Of a stretch of DNA of 64,000 bases, positions 44,955 through 53,544 are shown one piece after another. The stretch comes from Prochlorococcus sp. AG-388-A01 (GTDB lineage: Bacteria > Cyanobacteriota > Cyanobacteriia > PCC-6307 > Cyanobiaceae). The DNA lies in contig QCGK01000001.1 in the NCBI GenBank assembly GCA_003279945.1, forward strand, positions 240,211 to 304,210. Direction: 5' to 3'. The notes beneath the pieces are model-generated. The model was not told where the DNA came from. It worked only from the letters and a program-made list of their open reading frames with translations, and did not search any database. Numbering within the stretch: the first letter of the stretch is position 1; each line of letters begins with the position of its first letter. A program made the position numbers and the translations under genes.

Positions 44955-45326
44955 TCAAGCTACATTTTGTTCATTATATTTATCAATAGATAAATCATTA
45001 TCTGTATCTTTTATTTCTTTTGCTGATGCATCTGCCATACTTCTTGCGTCTAAACATAAAACCTTTCTTAGTTTCGCAAAGTTAGCTGCATGCGATTTTC
45101 TACCATCTTTTTGAGCGTAATACTCAGACTGTTGAAGAATATGGTGAAGATGAGTTAACAAATATGGACTTATTACAGCCGATACCAACACATCACTATT
45201 TTCATTATCGAAAGTATCAGAATTAACTAATCTTTTTTTCTTCTTATCAATTATGGACCTTTGAGGTGAAACAAGTTTTCTTGAATTTTTCATGAGAAAA
45301 TAAAAAGAATCAATTGATACAGGCAT
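44955..45326 (-). CDS. Hypothetical protein, 123 aa
   Basis: A soluble, basic protein of unknown function; the middle part VVLSAVISPYLLTHLHHILQ-like helix and the KSHAANFAKLRKVLCLDARSMADA segment look like a helical bundle. I start it at the ATG at 45326, preceded by AAGGA with 5-nt spacing, instead of the longer frame to 45353. It stands divergent from the ribbon-helix-helix gene with 85 bp between them, a layout typical of a regulated pair. Confidence 0.65.
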   Translation of the reverse strand: MPVSIDSFYFLMKNSRKLVSPQRSIIDKKKKRLVNSDTFDNENSDVLVSAVISPYLLTHLHHILQQSEYYAQKDGRKSHAANFAKLRKVLCLDARSMADASAKEIKDTDNDLSIDKYNEQNVA

Positions 45327-45411
45327 ATAATTCCTTACTAATATTATACACAAAGATAGTATCCTTGACTAACTGTGTATACTTATAAGTAACAGTTATG
45401 CACTTTGACTC

Positions 45412-45714
45412 ATGGCTACCCGTCAAAATTCAACAAATGGGAAGCCTAAATCCCCTAGGATTCAAGTAGTGCTACCTGAATTAATTTGTGACCAACTGAC
45501 TATTTTAGCCAATAATGAATCTAGAACAGTAAGCAATATGGCAAAAGTATTAATACAAGAAGGTATAAATAAATATTTTAAAAAAGAGGGCAAAGCAATT
45601 GCCTCAGAACATAATTTAAATACAGATAAATTCAGAAACGAGCTAGAAAAGCAAAGCGTCAGAAGATTAAAAAGAGCGCCTCAAAGAATTAGATACTATA
45701 AAAAGTCTGATTAA
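45412..45714 (+). CDS. Ribbon-helix-helix (CopG/Arc-like) protein, 100 aa
   Basis: Residues ~14-55 have the RHH pattern: a strand PRIQVVLPELI, a helix with CDQLTILANNE, then S-R-T-V-S-N-M-A-K-V-L-I-Q-E-G-I. The strand would contact DNA. The C-terminus is basic (RRLKRAPQRIRYYKK). It is probably a small DNA-binding regulator. Divergent from the 123-aa gene and convergent with the TrkA-type gene. Confidence 0.75.
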   Translation: MATRQNSTNGKPKSPRIQVVLPELICDQLTILANNESRTVSNMAKVLIQEGINKYFKKEGKAIASEHNLNTDKFRNELEKQSVRRLKRAPQRIRYYKKSD

Positions 45715-45720
45715 AAATAA

Positions 45721-46440
45721 TTAATTTTGCGGCAATCTTTGTAAATCTGCAGTTTTTCCCATAACTACCAAAATATTTCCTCTTTCCAAAATATATTTTG
45801 CTGGAGGATTAACTGTTAATTTTTCTGCAGGTCCAGCTGCAAGAACATTAACTAAAAAATTTTTCCTCAAATTTAAATCTCTCAAGGATCTCCCAATAAA
45901 TTCCTCTGGAACAGTTATTTCATCTATACCAGTTTGATTATCTAGTTCCAATCTTTCAATTAGATTTGGTCTAACTAGTTCTAAACCTAATCTTTCTCCT
46001 TGCATTCTGGAGGGAAAGACAACTTTATCTGCACCTACCCTTTTTAACATTTTTTCGTGCAGGTCACTCGTAGCTCTAGCTATTACTCTTTTCACTTTAC
46101 TACCTTCACTATCCTTAGCAATAAGAGTTGTAGTTATACTAGCTTCAATAGGTTCACTTATACCTACTACAACAGTATTCATCTCAAGTATGCCAGATTC
46201 CTTCATAGACTCTTCATCAGTACAGTCTACGACTCTAGCTTCTATTGAAGGTTCCAGCTGTCTCAAATCATCAATAGCTTTTTCCGAATAATCTGCAGCC
46301 AAAACATCTGCACCATTACTTATAAGCTCTCTACAAACTGCGGTTCCAAATCTTCCAACGCCAACAACTGCAAAAGTAAGGGCTTCTTTTTCTCTCTTTT
46401 GAGACCACTGCCACCAATCAGCCATAATAAACTCAGTCAA
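45721..46440 (-). CDS. TrkA/KtrA-type potassium channel regulator
   Basis: A 239-aa cytosolic regulator: an N-terminal RCK_N Rossmann domain (VVGVGRFGTAVCRELISNG, then ADYSEKAIDDL) and a C-terminal RCK_C domain (ITVPEEFIGRSLRDLNLR). It binds NAD(H)/ATP and gates the membrane partner. It follows the KtrB-type gene by 2 bp, in the usual Ktr pair. Confidence 0.92.
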   Translation of the reverse strand: MTEFIMADWWQWSQKREKEALTFAVVGVGRFGTAVCRELISNGADVLAADYSEKAIDDLRQLEPSIEARVVDCTDEESMKESGILEMNTVVVGISEPIEASITTTLIAKDSEGSKVKRVIARATSDLHEKMLKRVGADKVVFPSRMQGERLGLELVRPNLIERLELDNQTGIDEITVPEEFIGRSLRDLNLRKNFLVNVLAAGPAEKLTVNPPAKYILERGNILVVMGKTADLQRLPQN

Positions 46441-46442
46441 TC

Positions 46443-47846
46443 CTAAACATAAAGATCAGCTCTAGGATAGCCAATTCTCTTTTGTCTATCTATTCTACTC
46501 TTATAGAGAGCCTGCCAAAGTGCACTTAATAACAATAGGATTCCAAGCCTGCCAACAAACATACCAACAATAAGAATAAATTGGCCAAAATGATTTAATT
46601 TTGAAGTTAAACCAATATCAAAACCAACTGTTGCAAATGCAGAGATACATGTGAACAGAATTTCCAGGAATGTGAAGGATTCTTTTTTAACAAACGTATT
46701 AGTTGTACTTAGCAGCATTGCCATTAAAAGAACAAAAAGCAAAGATCCAACTGTAATTCCAACTGCCTTTAGAATGACTTTATCTGAAATTAATCGATTG
46801 CTAATAATTACATCTTTCTGACCTCTTAAAGTTGATCTAGTTGCAGCCATTAAAGCTATAAATGTAGTTGTCTTTATGCCCCCACCAGTACCTCCGGTAC
46901 TTGCTCCAATAAACATCAGAGTCATTAATAACAAGAGACCTGTATCTGAAATAGAGTTTAAGGAGATCGGGTAATTTGTAAATCCTGCAGTTCTTGCACT
47001 AACTGTTTCAAAGATAGATGATAGTAACTTCTCAAATAAATTCAAATCATTAAAAAATTGACTATTTAGCAAAGTTTCAGTTATGAAGAATCCTAATGAT
47101 CCGAATACTATAAGAGACAAACTTGTCCTAATAACTAGTCTGGAATGAAGGCTCAATTTTTTATATGAAAGATTTTTTTTATTACTCCAAATATCATCAA
47201 TAACCCGCCATCCCAATCCACCCATGAAAATTAGAAAAATAAATACAATATTAACCAAAATATTTGTTCTATAGTCCTTTAAGCTATTGGACCATAAAGA
47301 AAAACCTGCATTGTTATATGCAGATATGCTGTGAAAAATGGAGGACCAAAGTCTTTCCCAATTATTTTGAATATCTACAAATCCAAAAAAATACAAAACA
47401 ATTGCACCAAAAGATATGATACAAGTTGCAGTAATAGCAATGCTTTGAAAAGTTCGACCAATTCCTCCAACCCCAAATTCATCTAGAGTCTTTCCCTTAT
47501 CTAACCTAGTTCTAAGCTTTGTACCCTTTACGACAAAACCTTGTAAAAATGTCGTAATTGCCATTAATCCTAAGCCACCTGATAAAAGCATAAAAGCCAA
47601 GAAAACTTGGCCAAAAAAATTTAAATCAACACCAATATCTATTATGGTTAAACCAGTAACAGTTATGGCAGACGTAGATGTAAAAAATGCTTCCCACAAG
47701 CCTACCTTTGAAGATGAACATAAAGGGGAACTCAAAATTAGAGTCCCAAAAAAAATAATGAATAATCCAGTAACAATAGTAAATTGAGGTACAGATAGTT
47801 TTCTGTAAACATCTTTTAACTTATAAACATTACTTGTATATTTCAC
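46443..47846 (-). CDS. KtrB/TrkH-type potassium transporter
   Basis: A 467-aa membrane protein with the four repeated membrane-pore-membrane units of the Trk/Ktr family; pore-loop segments such as TSTSAITVTGLT, ISAYNNAGFSLWS, VSARTAGFTN and ISAFATVGFDIG are visible, each with the selectivity glycine. In cyanobacteria Ktr is Na-dependent and important in osmotic stress. 5 bp downstream of the SLC13 gene. Confidence 0.93.
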   Translation of the reverse strand: MKYTSNVYKLKDVYRKLSVPQFTIVTGLFIIFFGTLILSSPLCSSSKVGLWEAFFTSTSAITVTGLTIIDIGVDLNFFGQVFLAFMLLSGGLGLMAITTFLQGFVVKGTKLRTRLDKGKTLDEFGVGGIGRTFQSIAITATCIISFGAIVLYFFGFVDIQNNWERLWSSIFHSISAYNNAGFSLWSNSLKDYRTNILVNIVFIFLIFMGGLGWRVIDDIWSNKKNLSYKKLSLHSRLVIRTSLSLIVFGSLGFFITETLLNSQFFNDLNLFEKLLSSIFETVSARTAGFTNYPISLNSISDTGLLLLMTLMFIGASTGGTGGGIKTTTFIALMAATRSTLRGQKDVIISNRLISDKVILKAVGITVGSLLFVLLMAMLLSTTNTFVKKESFTFLEILFTCISAFATVGFDIGLTSKLNHFGQFILIVGMFVGRLGILLLLSALWQALYKSRIDRQKRIGYPRADLYV

Positions 47847-47851
47847 TTTAG

Positions 47852-49660
47852 TTATCTGAAATTAAAAATTATCAATGCTGGTACAGTAAATGACATTATA
47901 AGTGTTAAACCAGCTCCGTATTTTGCAATATCAAAAAATCTATATCTTCCAGGACCATAAACCATTAAATTTGTTTGATAACCCATTGGAGTCAAGAAAG
48001 ATTGACTTGCCCCGAATAAAACGAGCATTATTAAAGCGCTAGGTGAAATATCTAAAACATTTGAGAATTCAATAGCTACTGGCAATATTAAAGCAACTGA
48101 AGCAGCATTACTAATAAATTGTGTAAGAATAACGGTTGAGACAAAAATTACAACTAGTGCAAAATAGAGAGGCATTCCATTAAGAACGAAATTAAGATTA
48201 AGTGCTATTAAATCTGCTAAGCCTGTTACTTGCATAGCTACACTAAAGCATGAAAGTGATCCAAGCAATAAAATAACGTCTAACCTAATTGATTTTTGTA
48301 TCTCCGCAGGTCTTAAACAACCAAAAGCAACCATTGCAATAACTGCCAATAGAACTGAACCAACTAATGGAATATTAGTAATAGAAGGCAAAACTACCAT
48401 TCCTATTGCAATTGCTATCGAAATAGGTTTTTTTATCAAGAAAGGTAAATCATCTTCGAATTGATCTAAAACAAGCAAATCATTACTGGCCTGCAAACCT
48501 CTTATTGAATCTAACGGAGCTTGTAATAATAAAACATCTCCCGCTCTTAAAACAGCTTGACCTAATCTCTCCCGAACAGTTTGTTGACCTCTTCTCAGTG
48601 CCAGAACTGTTGCATTGTGACGCTGCCGAAATCTTAATTCTCTCAAACTTGCACCAGCTAGAGTGGAGCCAGCAGGCAACAACGCTTCAAAGGTTTTAGT
48701 GCCTTCATCATCTGAGAAAACATGAGCTCCGCCTAAAGATGTTTTATTTTCTCCTAAAAGGATAGTATGTTCCTGTTGTAGCCTTAATAAGTCTGCCCTT
48801 GTAACTCGGATTATTAATCGATCATCCGGTTCAATCTTTCTATCAGCCAAAGGAGGAAGAATAACTTTTCCATTTCGTTGCAATTCCAGAACATCAACGT
48901 CAAATCGTCTTTGCAATCTACTGTTTCTCACAGATTGTCCAACTAATTCTGAAGAAGAAGGAATAGTCACTTCAGTAAAGTATATATTCATATCTCCATT
49001 TTTAATAAACTCCTTATCTCTTCCTCTATCTGGCAAAAGCATGTCAGAAACAAGAATCATATAAGTTGTACCTATAAGCCACACAGGAATTCCAATTGAA
49101 GTTAAACTAAATAATTCCAAAGCTCCATAACCTAATTGTTGACTAATATCACTTACAAGAAGATTTACTGAGCTACCTAATAATGTCAGAGTTCCACCTA
49201 GTAAAGTAGCAAAAGAAAGAGGTAATAAAACTTTTGATGGTGATATATTTCTCCGCTCACACCAACCTTCAATTAAAGGTAACAAAGATGCTACTACTGG
49301 AGTATTAGGTACAATTCCAGATATTGGAGCAATCAAAAAAGCAATTAAAGAAATTAATTTCCTTGGCGTTCTAATACTTTCAGAAGAAATCAATTCTCTT
49401 ACTCTGTCTAAGGCACCACTTTTAAATAATGCAGAGGAAACTGCAAATAAACCCATAAGTGTAATTAAAGATGGGCTGCCAAATCCAGCTAAAGCTTTTT
49501 CAGGAGAAAGAACCCCTGTAGCTATAAATATTCCAACACATAACAAACCAGTCAATTCTGGCGCAATAGTATTTTTGATAAATAAAATTATTGACATTAT
49601 TAAAACAACTACCGTTATAAACGCATCAAAATTATTACTAACTACTGCAATTAAATTCAT
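47852..49660 (-). CDS. SLC13/DASS-family permease with RCK_C (TrkA-C) domains
   Basis: A 602-aa transporter. Transmembrane segments at both ends enclose a soluble part (about 205-390) formed by two RCK_C domains (VTIPSSSELVGQSVRNSRL and ALLPAGSTLAGASLRELRF). Signature segments include GIVPNTPVVASLLPLI and QFISNAASVALILPVA. Members take up sulfate, phosphate or dicarboxylates with Na. Sulfate is an inviting guess because the PAPS reductase gene is close by, but the Ktr genes downstream make ion regulation equally possible. Confidence 0.9.
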   Translation of the reverse strand: MNLIAVVSNNFDAFITVVVLIMSIILFIKNTIAPELTGLLCVGIFIATGVLSPEKALAGFGSPSLITLMGLFAVSSALFKSGALDRVRELISSESIRTPRKLISLIAFLIAPISGIVPNTPVVASLLPLIEGWCERRNISPSKVLLPLSFATLLGGTLTLLGSSVNLLVSDISQQLGYGALELFSLTSIGIPVWLIGTTYMILVSDMLLPDRGRDKEFIKNGDMNIYFTEVTIPSSSELVGQSVRNSRLQRRFDVDVLELQRNGKVILPPLADRKIEPDDRLIIRVTRADLLRLQQEHTILLGENKTSLGGAHVFSDDEGTKTFEALLPAGSTLAGASLRELRFRQRHNATVLALRRGQQTVRERLGQAVLRAGDVLLLQAPLDSIRGLQASNDLLVLDQFEDDLPFLIKKPISIAIAIGMVVLPSITNIPLVGSVLLAVIAMVAFGCLRPAEIQKSIRLDVILLLGSLSCFSVAMQVTGLADLIALNLNFVLNGMPLYFALVVIFVSTVILTQFISNAASVALILPVAIEFSNVLDISPSALIMLVLFGASQSFLTPMGYQTNLMVYGPGRYRFFDIAKYGAGLTLIMSFTVPALIIFNFR

Positions 49661-49709
49661 ATGAAACTTATTTAACTCAATATACCCAAAAACAATATTT
49701 CAAAAAAGT

Positions 49710-50924
49710 TTAATTGGAATTATTTTTTTTAAGAAACTTTTTAAAAATTGATTTTTTTTGGAACATCCATGAATATGCAGATTTTAAGCTTTCCCTAATA
49801 TCAGGCAACTTGGAAGCATATATAATTCTTCTTGCCTCAAAAGCCAATTTCCCAGATAAAGTAAACCCAAGCCCAGAAATTGAAGCTTCACCTATTCCTA
49901 AGCTAATCATTTCACCATTGTCTTGGAATTCAAAAGGTAAAGTATCATTTCCTAGAATTAATAGTTCTAGATTTTTAGCTAGATGCTTGCCTTGCTGCAT
50001 AGCAACTTGAGCAGTTATAGGCAAATCCTCCATTCCTTCAATAATTGAAATATCGCCAATAGCAAAACAATTTTTATAGTTTTCTATTCGCAAATTGTTA
50101 TTAACTAAAATTCTTCCAAATTTTTTTGTTATTTCATCAGTTTTCAAATAACCTAAATTAGGTCTGACACCTGCAGTCCAAATAACAAGATCTTTATCTA
50201 AAGAAGTGATTCCAACTTCGCTGGAAATACTAATTTTATTTTCGGAGACTTCTTTAACTGTTGAATTTAAAAGAACCTTGATTTTTCTTTTTTCTAGTGC
50301 TTTCTCTGCTTGTTCTCTATTAAAAATTTTGTTTCTATTAAGAATTTCATTTGATTTTTCTATTATATTAATTTCAAATTGGTCTGCAAATATATCTTTA
50401 ATTTTGCATGCCAACTCGATACCAGAGGGACCACCCCCAACTATGAATAACTTTTTATGAATTGAATTTTTTTGTGATTTTTTTAAAAAAGATTTTAATT
50501 TATTTAGATCGTGAAAATCATTAAAAAAATAACAATTTTCATCTACACCTTTTGCTAAAAAACTATTTGGAAGAGATCCTGTACAAATTACAAGATATCG
50601 ATAACTCAATTTTAATTCATCACTAAATTCAAGAGTATTTTCTTTGAAGGAAATCTTAGTTAAACAATTTTTTAAAAAAGTGATACCTGCATCAGAAAAA
50701 ATATCCGCAAATTTTGGAGCTGCTTCCCAACTTCTTATTTCTTTACTTAAAACTTCGTACATTAAAGGTTTAAATATAAAGTTAGATTTAGAATCAACTA
50801 CAAGAATCGGTAAAGAAGGATTAAGATTCTTTAAGTTCAAAGCAAATGTCATACCTGCAAAACCTGCTCCAACTATTACTATTGGTTTTTGTATCGATTT
50901 CATTAGCGAAATATTGTTATGCAT
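49710..50924 (-). CDS. Type II NAD(P)H dehydrogenase (NDH-2)
   Basis: A 404-aa single-subunit flavoprotein that oxidises NAD(P)H with quinone, without pumping. Two nucleotide-binding motifs are seen: VIVGAGFAGMTFAL (FAD) and LFIVGGGPSGIELA (NADH), then LVIWTAGVRPN and FAIGDIS. The C-terminal ~70 residues carry the hydrophobic/basic membrane-docking part. It lies 49 bp upstream of the SLC13 gene on the same strand; in Synechocystis NDH-2 is thought to sense redox state. Confidence 0.92.
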   Translation of the reverse strand: MHNNISLMKSIQKPIVIVGAGFAGMTFALNLKNLNPSLPILVVDSKSNFIFKPLMYEVLSKEIRSWEAAPKFADIFSDAGITFLKNCLTKISFKENTLEFSDELKLSYRYLVICTGSLPNSFLAKGVDENCYFFNDFHDLNKLKSFLKKSQKNSIHKKLFIVGGGPSGIELACKIKDIFADQFEINIIEKSNEILNRNKIFNREQAEKALEKRKIKVLLNSTVKEVSENKISISSEVGITSLDKDLVIWTAGVRPNLGYLKTDEITKKFGRILVNNNLRIENYKNCFAIGDISIIEGMEDLPITAQVAMQQGKHLAKNLELLILGNDTLPFEFQDNGEMISLGIGEASISGLGFTLSGKLAFEARRIIYASKLPDIRESLKSAYSWMFQKKSIFKKFLKKNNSN

Positions 50925-50998
50925 AAATGTATTATTAAACTATACGAATAATTTTCAAATTGAGCGGAATAACATTAAACTCATAACCAACTTGAAGA

Positions 50999-51721
50999 AT
51001 GATTGAAAACTTCCACAATGATATTCAACCTAAATTAAGGAAATATAATCAAGAGCTAGTAGATATGAAGCCTCAAGAAATGCTTACATGGGGTTATGAA
51101 AAGTTTGATAATCAATTTGCTATTACGACAAGTTTTGGTATACAGTCATCAGTCCTTTTAAGTATGGTCAGTAAATTATGTCTACAAAAAAAAATCAAAA
51201 TATTTTGGATAGATACAGGTTACCTACTTCCAGAAACATACCATTATGCTGAAAAGCTTATGGAAGATTTATCCTTAGAAGTAGAAGTTCTGCAAAGTGA
51301 ATTATCTCCAGCAAGAATGGAGGCTAAATACGGAAAACTTTGGGAAACAAATAAAGAGAGTGATTTAGATAAGTATCATGAATTAAGAAAGATAAAACCT
51401 TTAGAAAATGGTCTAGAAAAATATAATATTTACTGCTGGGCAAGCGGTGTTAGATCAAGTCAAACAGAAAACAGAAAAAAAATGAAATTCCTAGACAGAA
51501 TTCGTCAAAGACTTTCTTTAAGACCTTTATTAAATTGGACAAATAAAGATATTTTTTATTATATGGAAGAGAACAATTTACCTGCCCATCCACTTTTTAT
51601 CAAAGGTTATTCTTCTGTAGGGGATTGGCATTCAAGCGGTCCCGATGATATTGAAAAAAAAGGCAGGGATACAAGATTTGGTGGGATTAAACAAGAATGT
51701 GGAATACACACTAATAATTAA
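50999..51721 (+). CDS. cysH: Phosphoadenosine phosphosulfate reductase
   Basis: A 240-aa thioredoxin-dependent enzyme reducing PAPS to sulfite. ITTSFGIQSSVLL (PP-loop), IDTGYLLPETYHYAEKL and the catalytic ECGIH near the C-terminus are clear. It lacks the CC...CxxC iron-sulfur cysteines of APS reductases, so PAPS is the likely substrate. It feeds sulfide to CysK (16021). Confidence 0.94.
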   Translation: MIENFHNDIQPKLRKYNQELVDMKPQEMLTWGYEKFDNQFAITTSFGIQSSVLLSMVSKLCLQKKIKIFWIDTGYLLPETYHYAEKLMEDLSLEVEVLQSELSPARMEAKYGKLWETNKESDLDKYHELRKIKPLENGLEKYNIYCWASGVRSSQTENRKKMKFLDRIRQRLSLRPLLNWTNKDIFYYMEENNLPAHPLFIKGYSSVGDWHSSGPDDIEKKGRDTRFGGIKQECGIHTNN

Positions 51722-51736
51722 ATTGATCATAAAAAA

Positions 51737-52432
51737 ATGGTCTCAGATATAAATTTTTTATTAGTAGGTAATAGTAGGCTTCATTGGGCTCAATATTCTC
51801 AAAATCAATTTAAATTCTTCCACACCGAAAAAGAGCAAAAAGTTCCCGACAATATAGATCTTGATCAGTTAATTTGGGCAAATGTAGGAAAACTACCTAA
51901 TTTTCTGCTGAAAAAAGAAAATGAAATAAAAACTAAAGATATTAAGTTATCAAATCTCCCTGATTATTTTGGAGTTGATAGAGCTCTTGCCTGTATTGCA
52001 GCATTAAAAATTATTGAAAACCCTTTAAAAAAAGATTTGCTAATTGCAGATTTTGGCACAATATTATCCATAACAAAATTAAATTCAAATGGATCTATTA
52101 TTGGTGGTCAACTTGTTCCAGGTTTTCTAACACAATTAAAATCAATGGAACAAACTACAAAAAATCTCAAAGTTCCCAAAAAATATGATATTCCGACTCA
52201 AGATTTTTTAATTAATACAGAAGAAGCAATTTTAAAAGGAGTAATTAACTCTCTTACTGGAGTTATTGATAGTTTATTTAATCCAAATAAGGATATTTTA
52301 GTAATATGCGGAGGAGACTCGGAATTCCTCACAAAATCTCTAAAAATTCAGAAAGAAAATATTATAAATACTCCTAATTTGGTTATGGAAGGAATGATAA
52401 TTCACCATCTATCCATAAAACATTTATTTTAA
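51737..52432 (+). CDS. coaX: Type III pantothenate kinase
   Basis: A 231-aa kinase for the first step of CoA synthesis. Motif 1 reads LLVGNSRLHWAQ; the usual D-x-G-N-T Asp is replaced, a cyanobacterial trait as far as I recall. LIADFGTILSITKL and GGQLVPGFLTQLKSM fit motif 2 and the pantothenate site, DYFGVDRALA contains the G-x-D-R pattern. A CoA supply is also what ACP priming requires. It overlaps bcp by 9 bp at the 3' ends. Confidence 0.88.
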   Translation: MVSDINFLLVGNSRLHWAQYSQNQFKFFHTEKEQKVPDNIDLDQLIWANVGKLPNFLLKKENEIKTKDIKLSNLPDYFGVDRALACIAALKIIENPLKKDLLIADFGTILSITKLNSNGSIIGGQLVPGFLTQLKSMEQTTKNLKVPKKYDIPTQDFLINTEEAILKGVINSLTGVIDSLFNPNKDILVICGGDSEFLTKSLKIQKENIINTPNLVMEGMIIHHLSIKHLF

Positions 52433-52891
52433 TCCAAGGTCTGCAATTATATGATCAGCCATTATTGCTGCTTTTACCTTTAAATAAATTTTTTGGATCT
52501 TACCATCAGTATCAATCAAAAAAGTATTTCTCATCATTCCCATATATTCTTTTCCCATGAATTTCTTAAGTCCGTAGCTATCGTAATCAGAAGAAACTTT
52601 AAAAGGTTCAGGATCAGTTAAAAGAATAAAAGGTAAATTAAATTTTTCTATAAACTTCTGATGAGAAGAAGCATTATCTTTACTGATACCAATCACAACA
52701 ATATTATTTTTCTGGAGCAAATCCCAATTTTCTTTAAAATTACAGGCTTCCTTACTGCATCCTGGAGTATTATCTTTGGGATAAAAATATAGTATTATTT
52801 TTTTACCTTTAAAATCTTTAAGAGAGACTTCCTTCTCAAAAGAATCTTTTAATTTAAATTCTGGTGCTTTGTCACCAACCTTAAGAGCCAT
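52424..52891 (-). CDS. bcp: Thioredoxin-dependent peroxiredoxin (BCP/PrxQ)
   Basis: A 155-aa peroxidase. The peroxidatic Cys and the resolving Cys five residues later lie in YPKDNTPGCSKEACNF, as in atypical PrxQ. Start MALKVGDKAPEF at 52891 is the family norm; a longer frame to 52927 is unlikely. Its ATG shares a base with the TTG of the phosphopantetheinyl transferase on the other strand. Confidence 0.94.
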   Translation of the reverse strand: MALKVGDKAPEFKLKDSFEKEVSLKDFKGKKIILYFYPKDNTPGCSKEACNFKENWDLLQKNNIVVIGISKDNASSHQKFIEKFNLPFILLTDPEPFKVSSDYDSYGLKKFMGKEYMGMMRNTFLIDTDGKIQKIYLKVKAAIMADHIIADLGLK

Positions 52892-53544
52892 TGAAATTAT
52901 CAAATGAGTATAAATATAAAATACCAAAAATTTGGTTTTATGAGATTAAAGGTGTACAAGATGTCGTAACGGTAGAGGAAATTAAAATTGCAGAAAAACT
53001 TTCAGGTTTAAGATCAAAAGTTTTTTTAGAAACTAGAGGATATTTAAGACAATCATTGTCAACAATTTTTGACTTAGATCCTCTAGAAATTCCAATAAAT
53101 GCTCTTCCTGGTGAACCACCAATATTACCTCCTGGCATGGGAAATATAAGTTTAAGTCATTGCAAAGATGCCTTAACTATAGTTTGGCATAAAAGCAAAA
53201 TTGGGATTGATATTGAGAGAACAGATAGAGATTTTAACCATATAAAATTGGCAGATAAATATTTTTTTCATACCAATAAATCAACTCATAATAAATTTAC
53301 AAAAAACATGGTATTAAATCAATGGTGTGCTGTTGAAGCGGCTATAAAATGGGATCATGGAAAATTAGCTAAAGACATAAACCATTGGGAATATTTTGAA
53401 AAGTCGAATGAGTTAATAAATAAGAAGAAAAACATATATTTAAATTATTCCCAAATAGATTTTTATAATTGGACTATTGCTTTAGCCTATGAAGAAAAAA
53501 CTTCTTTTAATCCTGAGATTATTTGTTGTTCAAAAAATTTTTAG
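52891..53544 (+). CDS. 4'-phosphopantetheinyl transferase (Sfp-type)
   Basis: A 217-aa enzyme attaching phosphopantetheine from CoA to a Ser of carrier proteins. Motifs in order: RGYLRQSLSTIF, ISLSHCKDALTIVW, IGIDIERTDR with the Mg-binding Asp/Glu, and WCAVEAAIKW. The only start-like codon in front of the domain is the TTG at 52891. It can activate the fatty-acid ACP and perhaps the ACP domain of the FkbH fusion at 10477. Confidence 0.9.
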   Translation: MKLSNEYKYKIPKIWFYEIKGVQDVVTVEEIKIAEKLSGLRSKVFLETRGYLRQSLSTIFDLDPLEIPINALPGEPPILPPGMGNISLSHCKDALTIVWHKSKIGIDIERTDRDFNHIKLADKYFFHTNKSTHNKFTKNMVLNQWCAVEAAIKWDHGKLAKDINHWEYFEKSNELINKKKNIYLNYSQIDFYNWTIALAYEEKTSFNPEIICCSKNF

